The notes: generated by a model not told the origin, from the letters alone. A stretch of 64,000 bases of DNA from Siphonodentalium dalli (GCA_032622095.1 CP136064.1:262425863-262489862); one strand, 5' to 3'; shown: positions 12,568 to 25,360, counted from the stretch's first letter. Program-made: numbers and translations.

Positions 12568-13956
12568 AATTTACCTTACAATTCGTCCCATAAAAATGCA
12601 ATAAAACTCAATTTAAAACATGAACTATTTTATTACGCGCAACACACAACGTACACAATTCTCAGCACGCGACATTGTGATAAGTCAAATTCTGAGAAAT
12701 TCACGTCACTATTCAATTTCACTTTGGCTGGAATCCGATTCAATGATGAGGCGACGATCTTTTCGTTTCAAATGTTCGACATAATTGTCACTTTTAACAG
12801 GATAATTGTATTATTTTATGTGCAATCTCCTTGGATAGTGATAGTGTTGGCGAGAGATGACTGTCCATTCAGAGTTTTGGTGAATTTTGAACTTTAATTC
12901 CGACACTTCAACAATCGAGTTCTGGCTCACACTAAAATCACCCATTAAAATTAATTTAGAGGAAATGCAATAAATCACGGACTTTTCGTAAGTATTCTGT
13001 TTTATATCCTGTTTTAAAATTAATTTGATTTTCCCTTCTGTATTTTATCGAATAAAAAATGCGTTCAGTAGCTTTTGATCAAGACCGTACTGAATTACGG
13101 GGAATTCCCTACTTCGCTGAAATATAATTTGTTAAATTAGTCCGTATTCGTGCGCGCTGTAAACAATGTGTAACGTTCGTAACTTTTCGGATTCCAACAC
13201 ATTTTTGGATGACATATTTTAGTTTTTTCGGTCATGTCTCCACATTTTTTCCACTTTATTGAAATGAGTATTGATTATTTTACGTTCGTAGCGCACGATC
13301 ATATTATTTTATGACTTTTAATTGGTTACTTAGACGTTTTGTTTTGAAAGCCAGTTGCCGAAACGCACGTGAACTAGCTGTTGCCATCGACGATATCCGT
13401 GTTGCCATCCAGGATACAAGATCGGAAACCGCCTAGACCTTTTCGCGTGTATTTGAGGAAATATAGCTAACTTGTAAGATAAAATAATATACATTCCTTG
13501 CTGGATATTTGTATGTCATGTGGGGTGCCGAGGTCGACCAATATATCCTGCACTAATAAGATATTTGGATTATATCGCTTCGTTTTGTACGTTGCTTATA
13601 TGTTCACGTGGAGCTGCAGGACATTGTCAACTTGCCCCTCGCTGACGTATATACGGATGTGTGGTACCCTGACACGGTCTATAACCACCGCCCCACGAAC
13701 CAAACATAATTCCGAACTATATATAATACTACATACGGCGTCTGGTGAGACAATAATACTTTTTTACCACCCACATACTGCCATCATTGTGCGATTAAAA
13801 TACGAAATAAGCATGTACCTATTCCAAAATAACAAATAAATAGTAAAGTTGCACCTCGTTGCTGGGAGCGATAAAGTGGTCACATGGTGCAATCAGAACA
13901 ATCCGGTTCCGGTTCGGATTTATACCATCCTGATCGATAGCACATCAAACGCAACT
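12568..13956. other. No gene recognised
   Basis: AT-rich DNA without a convincing exon, repeat array or RNA gene. Confidence 0.45.
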
Positions 13957-14640
13957 CTAGTCAAGTGGTCCTGCTAATGTGTGATGATGCGGTTGGGTTC
14001 TGCTGAATTGTGATGGTGCTGTTAGGGCAAACTGATGCTGTTAACAAAAAGTACCGTTATATGTTTTTAATTTGTTTTTTCGCGGTATTCCGATAATGTG
14101 AAACATTGAGGAACATTCATATTTTTGAAAAATATAATAAATGCCCCCACTGGTGTTTTAACCCTTTACCCAACAAACCGGCCAAAACCGGCCAAATAAA
14201 GCTTCAACAGCCTAAAATATCTTCGGTCTGTCTCAATAGAACCATACAAATATGGATACCATTGGAACCGGCTCCTTGACCACATTGTGATAGTTACAGT
14301 TATGCCCTGTGTCAATGCATTCTCTTATATATGCGAGTCGACCATAGGTCGCCTCGCATATATAAGAGAATGCATTGGCCTAAAAAAATCTTTTTTTAAC
14401 ACTTTTTACCATTTTTTCTTACATTCTTTAACAATTTTATAATTTTTAATGTGTTAAGCCAATGCATTCTCTTATATATGCGAGGCGACCTATGGTCGAC
14501 TCGCATATATAAGAGAATGCATTGGCACAGGGCCCTTCTGTTGGGTAAAGGGTTAATAACGACGTGTATAGCCATCTTGATTATAGTCGATTTTCAATAA
14601 CTAATACAACCAGTATTAAACATATTTCGCAATTGATAAA
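13957..14640. mobile_element. TIR MITE copy, truncated, with nested MITE
   Basis: Similarity to the complete 509-bp MITE at 58042-58550 starts at AGTCAAGTGGTCCTGCTAAT. It continues to TGGTGTTT, is interrupted by the piggyBac-like MITE (14158-14556), then resumes at ACGTGTATAGCC and fades near 14640. Its outermost TIR bases on the left and the whole right TIR are lost. Confidence 0.75.
14158..14556. mobile_element. Complete piggyBac-like MITE, TTAA flanks
   Basis: TTAA at 14158-14161 and 14553-14556 flank a 391-bp element whose ends are CCCTTTACCCAACA and its exact inverse. Two copies of the 69-bp palindrome (starting TCAATGCATTCTCTTATATA near 14313 and again near 14458) surround an AT-rich core. 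TTAA target duplication with CCC-starting TIRs is the established signature of piggyBac. There is no ORF, so mobility would depend on a transposase elsewhere. Confidence 0.85.
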
Positions 14641-15686
14641 ACTATTGATAAAACTGAACAAATACGTTTTTTCGTCACCTGGATATAGTTTCACTCAAAT
14701 AAAAACGTGCATGTAAAATAGGCGTGAATTACTCAGATAATCATATGGTAAATATTGTAATATGTAACCATATAATGACCTGCCGATAGTCAGCTCTTCC
14801 TGCCAAGAATTCGTTGTGGGTTGCTACATTCCATTGTGATCACGCGATATTATCTAGCATCTTATATAGAGCATGTGAAGCCACGTCCGGTGTTTTGATG
14901 ATGCTTCCGGCTTGCACTTGATTTCTACAACTTCGTTGCATTCCTTCATTCTGTTGAAAAGATGGGATGGGTGTCAACATTATTATTGGCAAATTGAATG
15001 CTGTGTATAGTATGGTCATGTGTCCTCGGTTTATATAAATTATTTTATACCTCAAAATGTACAATGTATATAGAGGATATCTATTGAGTCGCAATTATAT
15101 ACGAAATTTATGAACCGAGTGCACTAAGTTCGAGTCAAGCCGAGCTCTAGCGAAAAACGATCGCGAAACGGCTGGGGTTAAAACAAATTAATATTGAGTT
15201 CCATATCACAACCAAAGACGAAGTAAAGACACCTTTAAAAAATATAGTTCAATTTCAAATGTGTCTTTTCATAATTGTTCAACCACTCTTTATCTCCCGT
15301 GTTTATCTCACAACACAAATCGAATTTCATATTTATAATCTAATTGACATAATATTAATGTTCCAGCATTGACATCGATACATCATTGTGCTAAGCTCTT
15401 ACGCCTCTGCGCGCGCCGATAATACACATGTTTCTTACTAAACACATGAGGCCGGGTCTAGGGACTAATGATGTGATAAAACCTTATGGGAAGAGATAGA
15501 GCATCTTCAAGCTATATCCTGTTTATATATCTCCATTGGACCCTTAACTAATGCCAACGTTAGCCGTAGCTTTGACCTTTCATTAGTACTACTAATCAAC
15601 TGCCTTTTGAAACATTGCTGTATCCTCTTAGGTTCATGTTGGACGTAAATATTCATATTGGACGGATTTCGTTCTGAAATAAGCCC
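14641..15686. other. No gene recognised
   Basis: AT-rich sequence with no domain or repeat that I can support. Confidence 0.45.
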
Positions 15687-15794
15687 ACCGTGAGCGTATA
15701 CCCGTTATTCCGCTGAATGGTGCGGGTCGCAGTGAAAACACCGTGAGCGTATGCCCGTTATTCCGCTGCATAGGTGCGGGCCGCAGCGAAGACA
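15687..15794. repeat. 54-bp tandem duplication
   Basis: Two adjacent copies beginning CACCGTGAGCGTAT.CCCGTT and ending GGTGCGGG.CGCAG. They are slightly diverged. Confidence 0.88.
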
Positions 15795-16649
15795 CATTAT
15801 ACATAGCGTGAATTTGGATGGTTGTCGATGAAACAAGGTAGATTGAATGTCAAAATGGACGTATTTCGTATGGAAATCGTACCATATCAGACTGTTTTAA
15901 CACCTCCGTTTTTATTTCCATATTGAGGTTAAATAATGCCAATATGAGCACATTTTGCTCATTAAAATACGCCCATTGTGTACTTATTTTGATGAGAACA
16001 TTACTGTGTCATAAAGACGACTGTTTTTAGATTCTAACATTTATGCAACTTATTAAAGCATTGTTATGAAATACAGTCCACTGGACGAACGGAATATTTG
16101 TAGTCATTATTGTAACACTGTATACTTCGAGGCGGAGTGTTATTATATAATGTTGGTACAGAATATGCTCGATTATGAAATTCGCGCACATATTTCGTGA
16201 AGGATAGTTGGTATGTTGATTGGAATTGTGTACTGATTCAAAAAATAATAAAACCATTTCGGTACAATTTTTGTCTAGGACAACCCCTATTTTGACATGG
16301 ATTAAAATGATCTTATGAAGTTATTGTAACAAATCCATCCAGTTTGAACATCTATGCTGCACCGCGGATAACTGAATGTATTATAAAACCCAAGTTCGGT
16401 GTGATTTATACCACGAATGGACATCTATGCATCATCGGTGATAACAGAAAGTATCATAGAGCCCAGGTTCCGTGTGAATTTATGCCGAGACACCGACAAA
16501 TAGCTGTTTGCAAACAAATATTGCTACTCGTTTGCGCGAATTTATATTGTTCGAGGGTTGGACAGTTCAAAGTACGTACCTGTTTCCAGGAGAAAGTTCT
16601 TATAGAAATATATTTTATCGTATACCATAAATAGAGGATCTACAACGAG
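15795..16649. other. No gene recognised
   Basis: AT-rich sequence; frames are short and unremarkable. Confidence 0.45.
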
Positions 16650-16737
16650 TCCCCAGTTTATAGCGGAATTTACAAAAAGGCTCGGTCCAGACCTAATTTA
16701 CTGGACGAGTTTTGTAAATTCCGCTATAAATTGGGGA
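16650..16737. repeat. Short foldback (about 88 bp)
   Basis: 27-bp arms starting CCCCAGTTTATAGCGGAATT and the matching complement ending ATAAATTGGGG. The loop itself holds a smaller inverted pair (GGTCCAG/CTGGAC). Confidence 0.8.
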
Positions 16738-18337
16738 TGATTTGTAAATGTTATTTATTACATGATCCAAAACCTCGACAAAGCATACTTAAATCAACAA
16801 ATGGGACGCATAACTAACATCGGCTTCTATAAGACATGCGATGACGTTTCACGTAACTATGCGTTGTTTGCCCGCGTAAAGAAATAGTCCCAGATAAATA
16901 AAGACTCTTTGGCGTATTTAATGGCGTATAATAATGACATAACTTTTCAAACTCTTCATTCATTATAATCTGTTGGACAAATATTGGAAACCATAGTATT
17001 TTGAATCGTAGCGTACGTAATTTAAACAGACGACAAACCGGATGTCAAAGGTCACCTGGCACTATTTCCTGTTATTAAACGAACGTATAATATCACAATT
17101 TATAGAATGGGTTTATTGAATGGAATAAGGGTAGGATCATGCAATAAATACGTGAAAAGCAACGTTCGGAGGTTATTTATAGGATTATATCGGAGAGCGT
17201 AACAAAGTTCTACTTACTTGCTCTTTCTCAAATTACAAGTACTAAAAAACACGTACAAATAATTAATTACGCTCATCTGCAGAGAATATTGTTGATGAAT
17301 TAAATTGATATAGTAATTGCTTGAATTCGGTCAGGCTCCAATTAAATGGGATAATACAAACTTTCATACCCCGACTTCATATGATCAGACAGACTAATTG
17401 AAGTAATAGATAAAATCTCATCAAAGAGACAAAGTAGGTCTCAGTTAGTTTACAGCATGCACGTGTAACAATGAAGTGTGTCCCATGTTAATTTTGTCCT
17501 GACATGGGAACAATAAAGAGAATATTGAATTTCATAATATAATGTATTGTTTTGGAGTTGATGCCAAAAATGTATAAATTCATAAAACAATTATTTCGCT
17601 CGTGGCAAGTCGCGCGCGAAAAAGAACATTTGTATCGGCCACCAATGAGACATTGCTTTAGGTGTCCGCTCAAAAACACGACTACATATCCTCTAAATAC
17701 AACTGAATGAGAGATTTTCTGTGTTCTGTGATCTAATTTTCTGAAGCATACTTCTGAAATTTAGAACTAAGTGACTTAAATATATAGCCCTGGGACTTAG
17801 ATATACGACGTGACATTACAATACACATAGAGCTGTGTCGTCTGCGATCTTGATTTGGTTGCAATGGCGGCATGATGTCATTTAATTCCGTCGCATTATT
17901 TTAGTTTATATTCACACTCCAAATAATGACCAGGTGCATGAATGTTAGTGGTTGGCGGCCCATTATACCTTTCGTTATTGAATTTGGAATTCAATAATCC
18001 GCTCAAATAAAGTGAATATAAATTATATCAAATCCAATGTTTGTTTCCTTCTTATTTGAATTTGAAGATCTATACAGAGAGAGCATTGCGTTATAATAAT
18101 AATACACAAGTGTTCACGTGTGTCTAACGTCATCGACTTACGAGGAATGACATGGCGCCGTAGATTTAAATGGGGAATGTGCCCTCAATCCGGCCAATTA
18201 TGGGACCATGTCCCTTTTTGACAACATAATATATGCAATAAATGAATGAGTTTAAGCCAGCTAATCCCCCTGCTTGTCGAAGTTTGTTGAGATGTGGAAG
18301 ATCTTCTTGTGATCACGCATCTCATAATTTATTTCAG
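16738..18337. other. No gene recognised
   Basis: AT-rich DNA upstream of the duplicated leader-exon region. No exon signature was found on either strand. Confidence 0.45.
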
Positions 18338-18385
18338 CCTTCACTTGCGAGGAAATAGATACACTTTGTTCTTATAATTATTAAT
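18338..18385 (+). pseudogene. Relic of an LDLa exon 5' edge
   Basis: The acceptor ATTTCAG and the first bases CCTTCACTTGCG match the acceptor and start of the LDLa exon at 24752 (CCTTCAATTGCG). The frame then hits a stop within a few codons (FTCEEIDTLC...). It passes directly into sequence related to the 5' flank of the leader exon. It appears to be what remains of an LDLa exon after tandem duplication and internal deletion. Confidence 0.45.
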
Positions 18386-18568
18386 GATATTTCTCCAATG
18401 AAACTTTGCAGTTTGAAACCGTTGTTATGCAAACCTTTTCCAGTGTTTTGTTGACATCTGTATCTTATTGGACTGATTGGACTTTTGTCGATAGTTCTAC
18501 TCTAACAGTAATGTGTACATAGCAGTGGTTTTAATATGCGAAATATCGTTATTGGAGATTTATCAATA

Positions 18569-18653
18569 ATGAAAATAACAAGGAAATCGAACCATTTTTG
18601 CATGTACTTGTTAATGGTAGTTGTTTTACAAACTTTGTACAATCTTATGCTAT
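18569..18653 (+). CDS. Alternative or decayed signal-peptide exon (leader 1)
   Basis: An ATG opens a leader starting MKITRKSNHFCMYLLMVVVL, clearly homologous to the leader exon at 25361 (MKIRRKLNQFCLYLLMLVVV). It has a basic N-terminus and a hydrophobic core, as in a signal peptide. About 180 bp of 5' flank is also shared between the two, so a promoter region was duplicated with the exon. The strong GTAAGA donor of the 25-kb copy is not conserved. A weaker GTGATA follows at 18654 and would leave phase 1, compatible with the LDLa exon at 24752. Either this starts an LDLa-containing isoform across a LINE-filled intron, or it is a pseudo-exon. The exon end is uncertain. Confidence 0.45.
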
Positions 18654-19040
18654 GTGATATGAACCAACTTCAAAGGCCTTGAGTCTATGGGTGTCGTACT
18701 CAACAGTGGAACACCTACTTGCGGTTGTACTACATGTCCCATAAAATAACTTGAATGATGAATCCTGAATCGGTGGCGAATTCCACCTGGAAGAACAAAG
18801 TCAAGTCAAAGTCAAAAGTTTATTCTAAAAAAAAACCAATAATGGTATACAGAGAATACAATAATTGGACAGCTGGGAAATCCAGCATGTCCGACGTATA
18901 GATGCATGTGCCGAAATGGTATCAACCTGCCATGTAAATAAATTTAGAATAAAGTTCAACCATTGGTATACATAAATCATGACAGGTACGTCAAAATAAT
19001 CAATGTCATATGAAGTAATTATAATAAGAGTGGAAATGCA

Positions 19041-22000
19041 TCAAATAATCGGGCGTTGTCCTTTAGGTGAGTGGGGTGAGTGGTTATCGTATGGATAATA
19101 TACATGTGCATCAGGTGGTTGGTGTAGATAATTTATTACTTTAATAACTTTGCATATTCTACGCATTACTCCTATGTTTCTGTTATTGGGGAGTTGGCTC
19201 ATTTTTGCTGTGGTAGGAAAAGTATAATAACATTTTGCTATATTCGAATATCTGGTTTCTTTCATAGATTCGCATTCTAACATAACATGAAATTCGTTCC
19301 CCAAAACATCACGTTTGCATAGTTTACATCTTTTCCCATTATATGAAGAACCCGCCCAATCGCCAGTCTCTACCGGAAGATGATGATTCCGTGTACGGAA
19401 ACGTATAAGTGTGATGATTTCAGTTTTTGTCAAGTAAGGTTCCGCCTTAAAATAAGGTTTTACCTGGCGATAAAATGCATATTTGTTGGACGAGTTTAGG
19501 GTTTGTGTCCATTCTTGGATATACAAATCTTGGAGTTGTTCTTTCGTGGTGGCTGAGAATAATTACAGAGATGTCACGTTATGGGACTCCCATGTGCCAC
19601 TCAAACCAGTTTCATTTAGTAAGTTATAAACGTAATTAACCCAATTAGATTTGTTATTCTCAAATGTATCATAGTTGAATCTACTGCACAGGGTCCAATA
19701 TAAAAGGTAAGCTATCTTGTTGCGGTCTCCGCTGATCAATTTCCCCCAGTAATTCAGAATTTGGTGCTTAATAACCAGCGTTACTGGGAAAATACCAAGC
19801 TCCCAATATATCAAAGCCGTTGGTGTGGACTTTTTCAGTCTCAATAGGTACTTCAGAAACCATAGTTCGAGTCGCTGTACGATTGCATTGTTTCCACATC
19901 CCCATACCTCTGATCCATAAGTGAGTATCGGTATAACTGTCTTCTGATATAGATCAAGTATAATGTTCAGTGAGAGATTCGTTGTGCGCATTTTAGATAT
20001 CAGGTTGAACATAGTCTTTTAGCATATTGGCATCTTAATTTCTTTTCTTCAACAAATGAACCATTTTTACTGAAGGTAACGCCTAGGTATTTGTAATGGT
20101 TAGTTCTCTCAATCGGCTTACCGTCCAATTGAAAAATGTCATCATCGGTTTTTCTTTTATATCCAAACACCAATACATTACTTCTCGTATTATTGATTTG
20201 TAATTCCCATGCTCGGCAGTAGTTCGGATAGTAATTTAGCATATCTTGGAGGCCACCAGATGTATACGACATCAGAACATTAATCATCGGCGTACAGAAG
20301 ACAGAATAATTTAAGATACTCTATAGATGGGTAGTTACCATTTTGAGTGACGTTTATACCATTAGTTTCACTTGAACTCAGGAACTGTTCCAGATCATTT
20401 GTGTATATAGAAAACAAGATTGGGGACAGGTTGACTCCGTGTCTAACACCATTATCACATGCAAATAATTCAGATTTAGCGTTATTAAACTTGACACACG
20501 ATTTAATGCCCTTATACATATTCATGATAACATCAAGTATTTTACCTCGAACACCTATATCGAAGAGTTTCTGCCATAAGCCTACCCACCATACTCGATC
20601 GAACGCGTTAGACAGGTCTATGAATGCACAGTATAGACTTTGCTTCCTTGATTTAACGATATCTATTAGACAATTCATAGAATATATGTGGTCGGTTGTC
20701 GAGTAGTTTTTTCTAAATCCTGCCTGATTTTCCGAAAGAAGGTTATTCTCCTCTAGACAGTTTTGTATGCGGTCGCTCAGAATAGAGTTAAACAGTTTTG
20801 CAATGCAGCTGACTAAGGTAATGGGTCGGTAGTTTTCTGGTTGTTTTGGGTTTTTAGATTTGAAGATCGGTTGAATTATGCCTACTCCCCATTCGTCAGA
20901 AACAATACCACTTCTGAGTATAATATTAAAATAGATTTGCAAGTGTTTCGATAAGGGGCCCGCGGCTAATTTTATATATTCATTTCTTATTTCATCGATA
21001 CCACTAGCTTGGCCAAACTTGAGTTTGCGGACGGCATTTACGATCTCTTCGAGCTCAATGTGTTTATCAAGTTGCGACAACTCTATAGAGGGTTGTTGGT
21101 AGACATCGTTTTCAGTATATGAATGAGAACTGTTCATATCTGCAAAATAGTCGTGACAATCATCGAGCGTAGGGGCGGATGATGCATTATTTCTTTGCTT
21201 GCCGCTCCCAATTATTTTCCAATACTCTTGTGAATTTGTATGTCAAATGTTCGATATTTTATTTTGGATCATTTCATTATAATTTAGCTTACTGGTCACC
21301 ATACTGGATTTGTAAGCATTTCTAGCTAAAGATAAACGTGACTTGTTTCGATCATTTCGATTTTGTTGATAACGCTTGAGTGCAATGCGGTAATTTTTTC
21401 GCGAATTTGTGCAGTCGCTCGAAAACCAAGGCTTATTTAGTCTCGAACGAGCAGATTTTCGTACCGATTCATATTTACGAGTACCCATGGCTGATGCGGC
21501 AGCTTCGTGATAAATTTCTTTAAACTGATCATTAATAGATGTGATATCATGTTGTGCTAAATCTGACTTACCTTCCAGGGTTTCTAATTGTTCCGCTAGT
21601 TGTGAAATTTTCAACCTATCGAGATTGCGTATATAGTCAATTTCTTTTTCTTTATTCCATTGCTTGACAACTGGGATTTGTTCATCGTGATCGCCGCAAG
21701 TTATGATATTATGATTCGAACTGCAAACACTAGTGTTGTACTCGTTCGAATCATCATTTCCAGCATCCAGACCAAATGATAATGCACAATGCACGTCACT
21801 AATCAAGTTATTAAAGTCATGTACCCGGAACTGTGCTATGTGTGTCATCATAGACTTACTGGTGATTAAATAATCAACGACACTCGCATTTTTACAAGTT
21901 AGACGACCGATGTCCTTATCGGAGCCTAATCGACCATTGCCAATTATTATTTCGGCTTGACGACAAAGGTCAATGAGCTTGTAGCCATAATTGTTAGAGC

Positions 22001-22547
22001 GTTTATCTTGCGAGCTGCGTTGTGGTATATCTATATTGGCTGTTGTGGTCCCGAATTCATTTTCATCACCGGGTATAAAGTCGATGAGCTTGGCAGTTCG
22101 GGCGTTGAAATCGCCAAGCATAAGGATGTTATCACTAAGCCCTTTCACTGTAGCAAGAGAAGTCATTATTTAGTCAAAACATGTGTTTGAGCTATATTTA
22201 GAACCTTCAGGCGGAGCATAAACATTGCCTTCGAACCAGTCATTATATAATGTTTTGATTTTAAACCAGACGATATATTCATTTCCACAATTTTGTGATT
22301 CCTCAAATTTGTTCAAGTTTTCCCGAACAAGTACACAAATACCACCAGATCTATATCTCATTATTGATTGTCGGTTTTTCACAATTAGAACATTAAAACC
22401 AGGGATATCTATACTGTCTAGATCATCTGTTTTCGTCTCCTGAGGGCAGATTATGTCAAATTTCGAGACAAAATCGACAAATTCAGGGTCATCCAACCGG
22501 TTCATAATGCCACAGACATTGAGGGAACATATGTTTAACCTTCCTGA
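19041..22547 (-). pseudogene. LINE ORF2: endonuclease-reverse transcriptase, broken
   Basis: The endonuclease begins near RLNICSLNVCGI, followed by the catalytic-glutamate segment IICPQETK, GGICVLVREN, LMLGDFNAR, VVDYLI and SDVHCALSF, all expected EEP-nuclease motifs. The reverse transcriptase has NYRPITLVSC, QAGFRKNYSTTDHI, AFIDLSNAFDRVWW with the catalytic Asp, the GVRHGVNLSPILFS motif and LLYADD. After it come KYLGVTF and the C-terminal YGSEVWGCGN region. Frame changes occur near 22170, at about 21140-21240, directly after YADD near 20285, near 20005 and near 19540. The endonuclease nicks target DNA and the RT primes from the nick. No complete protein could be made from this copy. Confidence 0.88.
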
Positions 22548-23054
22548 AAACCTCTCATCCCCACACCCCTATATGCGTGTATTAGCGTCATATGGTGGTG
22601 GCGCACCGGCGGCATGGTCCCCGGAAACCCCATCCATACAGGGCGTGCCTGCAGTACTGATAACATGAGGGGGTGGGGAGGCCGGTGGCATTACATCCGT
22701 GTACCCTTGTAGCACACATAACAGGTGTGGATGTAACAGGTGGTGGGTGACTGGTGGCGTAGCCTCCAGTCGCCCCTGCCATACATGGTATGGGGTTGAG
22801 AGAACTTAGTCCACCCGATGCAGGGATTGTAACCGACTTCTTGCCTGTGGCCAGATCCATCGACATAGAGGGAGCAGCGCCGCCAACAAAATGCATATAA
22901 CCCGATGTCACGATCGAGGGCGTTGCGGGCCGTGAATACTCATACTCCATATCCACGGCTCGAACACCCACTACAGCGACGACAGATAGTGGTGTCGCCA
23001 CCGACATCCGGGAGCCTTGCGGTCCCCGGTCGTCGCTTGGCGCCACCCTACCCA
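22548..23054 (-). other. LINE inter-ORF linker
   Basis: GC-richer stretch between ORF1 and ORF2. Its frames are rich in Pro, Gly, Ala and Ser with no recognisable domain. It is probably a low-complexity C-terminal tail of ORF1 or a spacer. Confidence 0.5.
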
Positions 23055-24519
23055 TCACTGCTTGGCCCATGTGGTTGAACGGCGCAGGTCCCATCTGGGC
23101 TCCAGGAAAAGTGCCAGGGTGATAACATTTGGCAAATATGAGTTTGACATGGCAATCTCCCAACTCTGAAGCCCCCCGGACCCCACCCCGACCGGACCCC
23201 CAGTGGCATCACAAGCGTTGAACATGGCACACATGAGGTGTTCGCTAGTAGATGTCAGTGGTCGTCCCATCTGGGTGGGGGCAGGCGGCGCTTCAAAGCG
23301 AGGGAGGGTTGATGCCTTAAACATGTTCACAGGGAGTTTTTGTATGGTGCAGGTCTGCTTCTCAGGATACCAACGGTACAGAGGTGGCTCGTCTGGATAC
23401 GCCAGTTGACCGTTCACTATGAACTTATCACCAGAAACACGCGCGAAGTCATGCTTCCGATACTCTTGGATTTCCATAGGAAATTGTTCGAAGACCCTGT
23501 ATTGATTTGGCTGTTCCAGTTCTCTTATAGCCTTCCTAACAAGTTCCTTGTGTTTATAGTGCGAGAACCTGGCTATAAGCTGTATCGGCATGTTTCCGGC
23601 GTTCCGTCTATTCCCTAGCATATGCACGTTGCCAAATTCAATAGTCACACGTATGTTCAAAGTATCTGTTAGAAAGCCATTTAGAATGTCCTCAGTTGAC
23701 TTATCGCTGGTCTCCGTTTCCGCTATACCGGAGAAGATCAAGTTATATTTCATTGACCGTGTTTCGAGATCAATTACACGCTCATTTGACTTTATTTGGT
23801 TGCAGTGAAGCGTATCGAGTTCGTCTAACAGGGTTGAACCGCTTGGACATGAAATTGATCATTTGGCCCAAATCATTTTGTTTTCCTACACTGTCACAAA
23901 CGCCGCGTGAGTTGATATCAGTTTGTGCACGTATTTGCCTCATTTCAAGGTTAAGCGATCCAATGTGGTGTTCTACTGATTGTAATCGTGTTCCGAACGA
24001 TTTAACTTCGATGCGCATACTGTCCAGTGTATCAAATATCTTGTTCATTTGTTGGAGAATGTCAAGAATCTTATCGGATTGATTATCACTGCAGTCCGCT
24101 TGGGGGAATTCATCGAGCCGGGTGTTGGCACCGTTTCGTGTGGTTGTTATACATTTAGAGTTATTGTTCATAATTGCATTAGTGTTGATGGACCGATTTA
24201 CAAATAGTCTATGCTGATAGAATGTGTTGCTGCCTGGACCATAAATGTGGCTCACAGGGGGAGAGTCATTAAGTAATGCATGGGAGTTGCAAATAATTGA
24301 AGCGATCTCACCAATATTCGTCGGCGAATCGTCGATGATTTGCTCTTTCGGCGGTGGTGTTGTCAACTCGCAACTTGCTTTCCTCTTCAAAGGGTCGTTT
24401 TCAGATTCCATCTCCAACATATTCACAGCTCTGGTATCTTTGAATATCACAGCTCCTTTTAGGCGTGTAAAATTACTAATTTGTTCATTTAATTTCAAGA
24501 TGGATGTGGATTTTGACAA
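23055..24519 (-). pseudogene. LINE ORF1: coiled-coil/RRM RNA-binding protein, broken
   Basis: The upstream part (24519-23782) has a disordered N-terminus with a basic-proline patch (KRKASCELTTPPPK). A heptad-rich segment follows (SDKILDILQQMNKIFDTLDS through LQSVEHHIGSLNLEMRQIRA) that should form a coiled coil. After a frameshift near 23830, the next frame carries the RRM-like domain starting MKYNLIFSGIAETE with PIQLIARF and a basic C-terminal segment. This coiled coil plus RRM order is that of L1-type ORF1 proteins, which package LINE RNA as trimers. The 24519 start is a TTG; a true ATG may be MLEMESEND further in. Confidence 0.75.
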
Positions 24520-24751
24520 TAAATCGAAGAGCGATCACTAGATGCGGCCGGTAGCCAAGTCGACGCATGCGCCACCCCGACACAACGGAAACTCTTTGAT
24601 TTCTATACGATAGCGCAGAGCCACCGCATCCACTTCTGGTTTGTTAACTTTTTAGTAACTTGCTTATTCAAGTTATCTATATTGTTTAAACAACATATTC
24701 ACTTGTTTAAAATTCATATATAACTGCAGTTTTTAAACAATTTCATTTCAG

Positions 24752-24868
24752 CCTTCAATTGCGGGGATGGAACATTCAAATGTTCAACCAACGACCAGTG
24801 CTACACAAATGCCACCAAATGTAACAATATCAGCGAATGTCGTGACGGAAGTGACGAGGAAGGATGCC
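24752..24868 (+). CDS. LDL-receptor class A exon
   Basis: A 117-bp exon with acceptor TTTCATTTCAG and donor GTATGT, phase 1 on both sides. It encodes one complete LDLa module: FNCGDGTFKC, QCYTNATKC, then ECRDGSDEEGC. All six cysteines and the acidic calcium-binding CRDGSDEE segment are present, so the fold should be intact. LDLa modules bind ligands through a calcium cage in secreted or membrane proteins. The exon sits upstream of the leader exon at 25361, so it cannot follow that leader. In phase it could join leader 1 (18569) to the CTLD exon (26290). It could instead be an orphan of an upstream paralogue. Confidence 0.85.
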
Positions 24869-25305
24869 GTATGTAATAGTTACTATTAACCCATTAACAA
24901 GAGAAATTTTGCAAAATTATGATCACTACTCAATATACTTTATTGCTCAATCGCTACTTGACATATGATATGACATGTAACACAGACGAATCAAACAAAA
25001 AATAAACATCAAAGAGGCTGTCTGTAAAAAAACACCACTGAGAAGAACATGAGAAACGTCGTTCATGTATTTATTACTGATAGTTCTCCAATATCGAAAA
25101 TTTGCAGTTTGAACCCATCGTTATGTAAACAAAACCGTGTCAATAAACATCACTAATCATGTAGTAAGTTTAAATATTTTAATCTGATTAAGATTTTCAA
25201 AAAACAATTTATATACTTTGACCTTTTCCAATATTTTAATAAACTTTGGTATCTTATTGTTGGACTGATTGGACTTTTATCAGTAGTTCCACTCTAACAG
25301 TAATG

Positions 25306-25314
25306 TTTATATAA
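25306..25314 (+). promoter_or_regulatory. TATA-like box before leader exon 2
   Basis: TTTATATAA lies about 47 bp upstream of the ATG at 25361, a plausible distance for a short 5' UTR. The otherwise similar flank of leader 1 has TGTACATAG here, so only this copy keeps a TATA-like match. Confidence 0.3.
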
Positions 25315-25360
25315 CAATGGTTTTGAAACGCCAATTATCGTTATTGGAGAGTTACTAATA

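Larger units (their letters stand above)
18798..24640 (-). mobile_element. Near full-length LINE, frameshifted
   Basis: A minus-strand non-LTR retrotransposon. In element order it has a 5' UTR (about 24640-24520), ORF1 with coiled coil and RRM-like domain, a Pro/Gly-rich linker, then ORF2 with apurinic-type endonuclease and reverse transcriptase. The short 3' UTR ends in a (TTTGAC)n-like tail at 18798-18816. A simple-repeat tail in place of poly-A fits CR1/L2/Jockey-type LINEs; the exact clade cannot be fixed by eye. Both ORFs carry frameshifts, so this copy is dead. It lies between leader exon 1 and the LDLa exon, antisense to the host gene. The 5' boundary is approximate. Confidence 0.85.
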
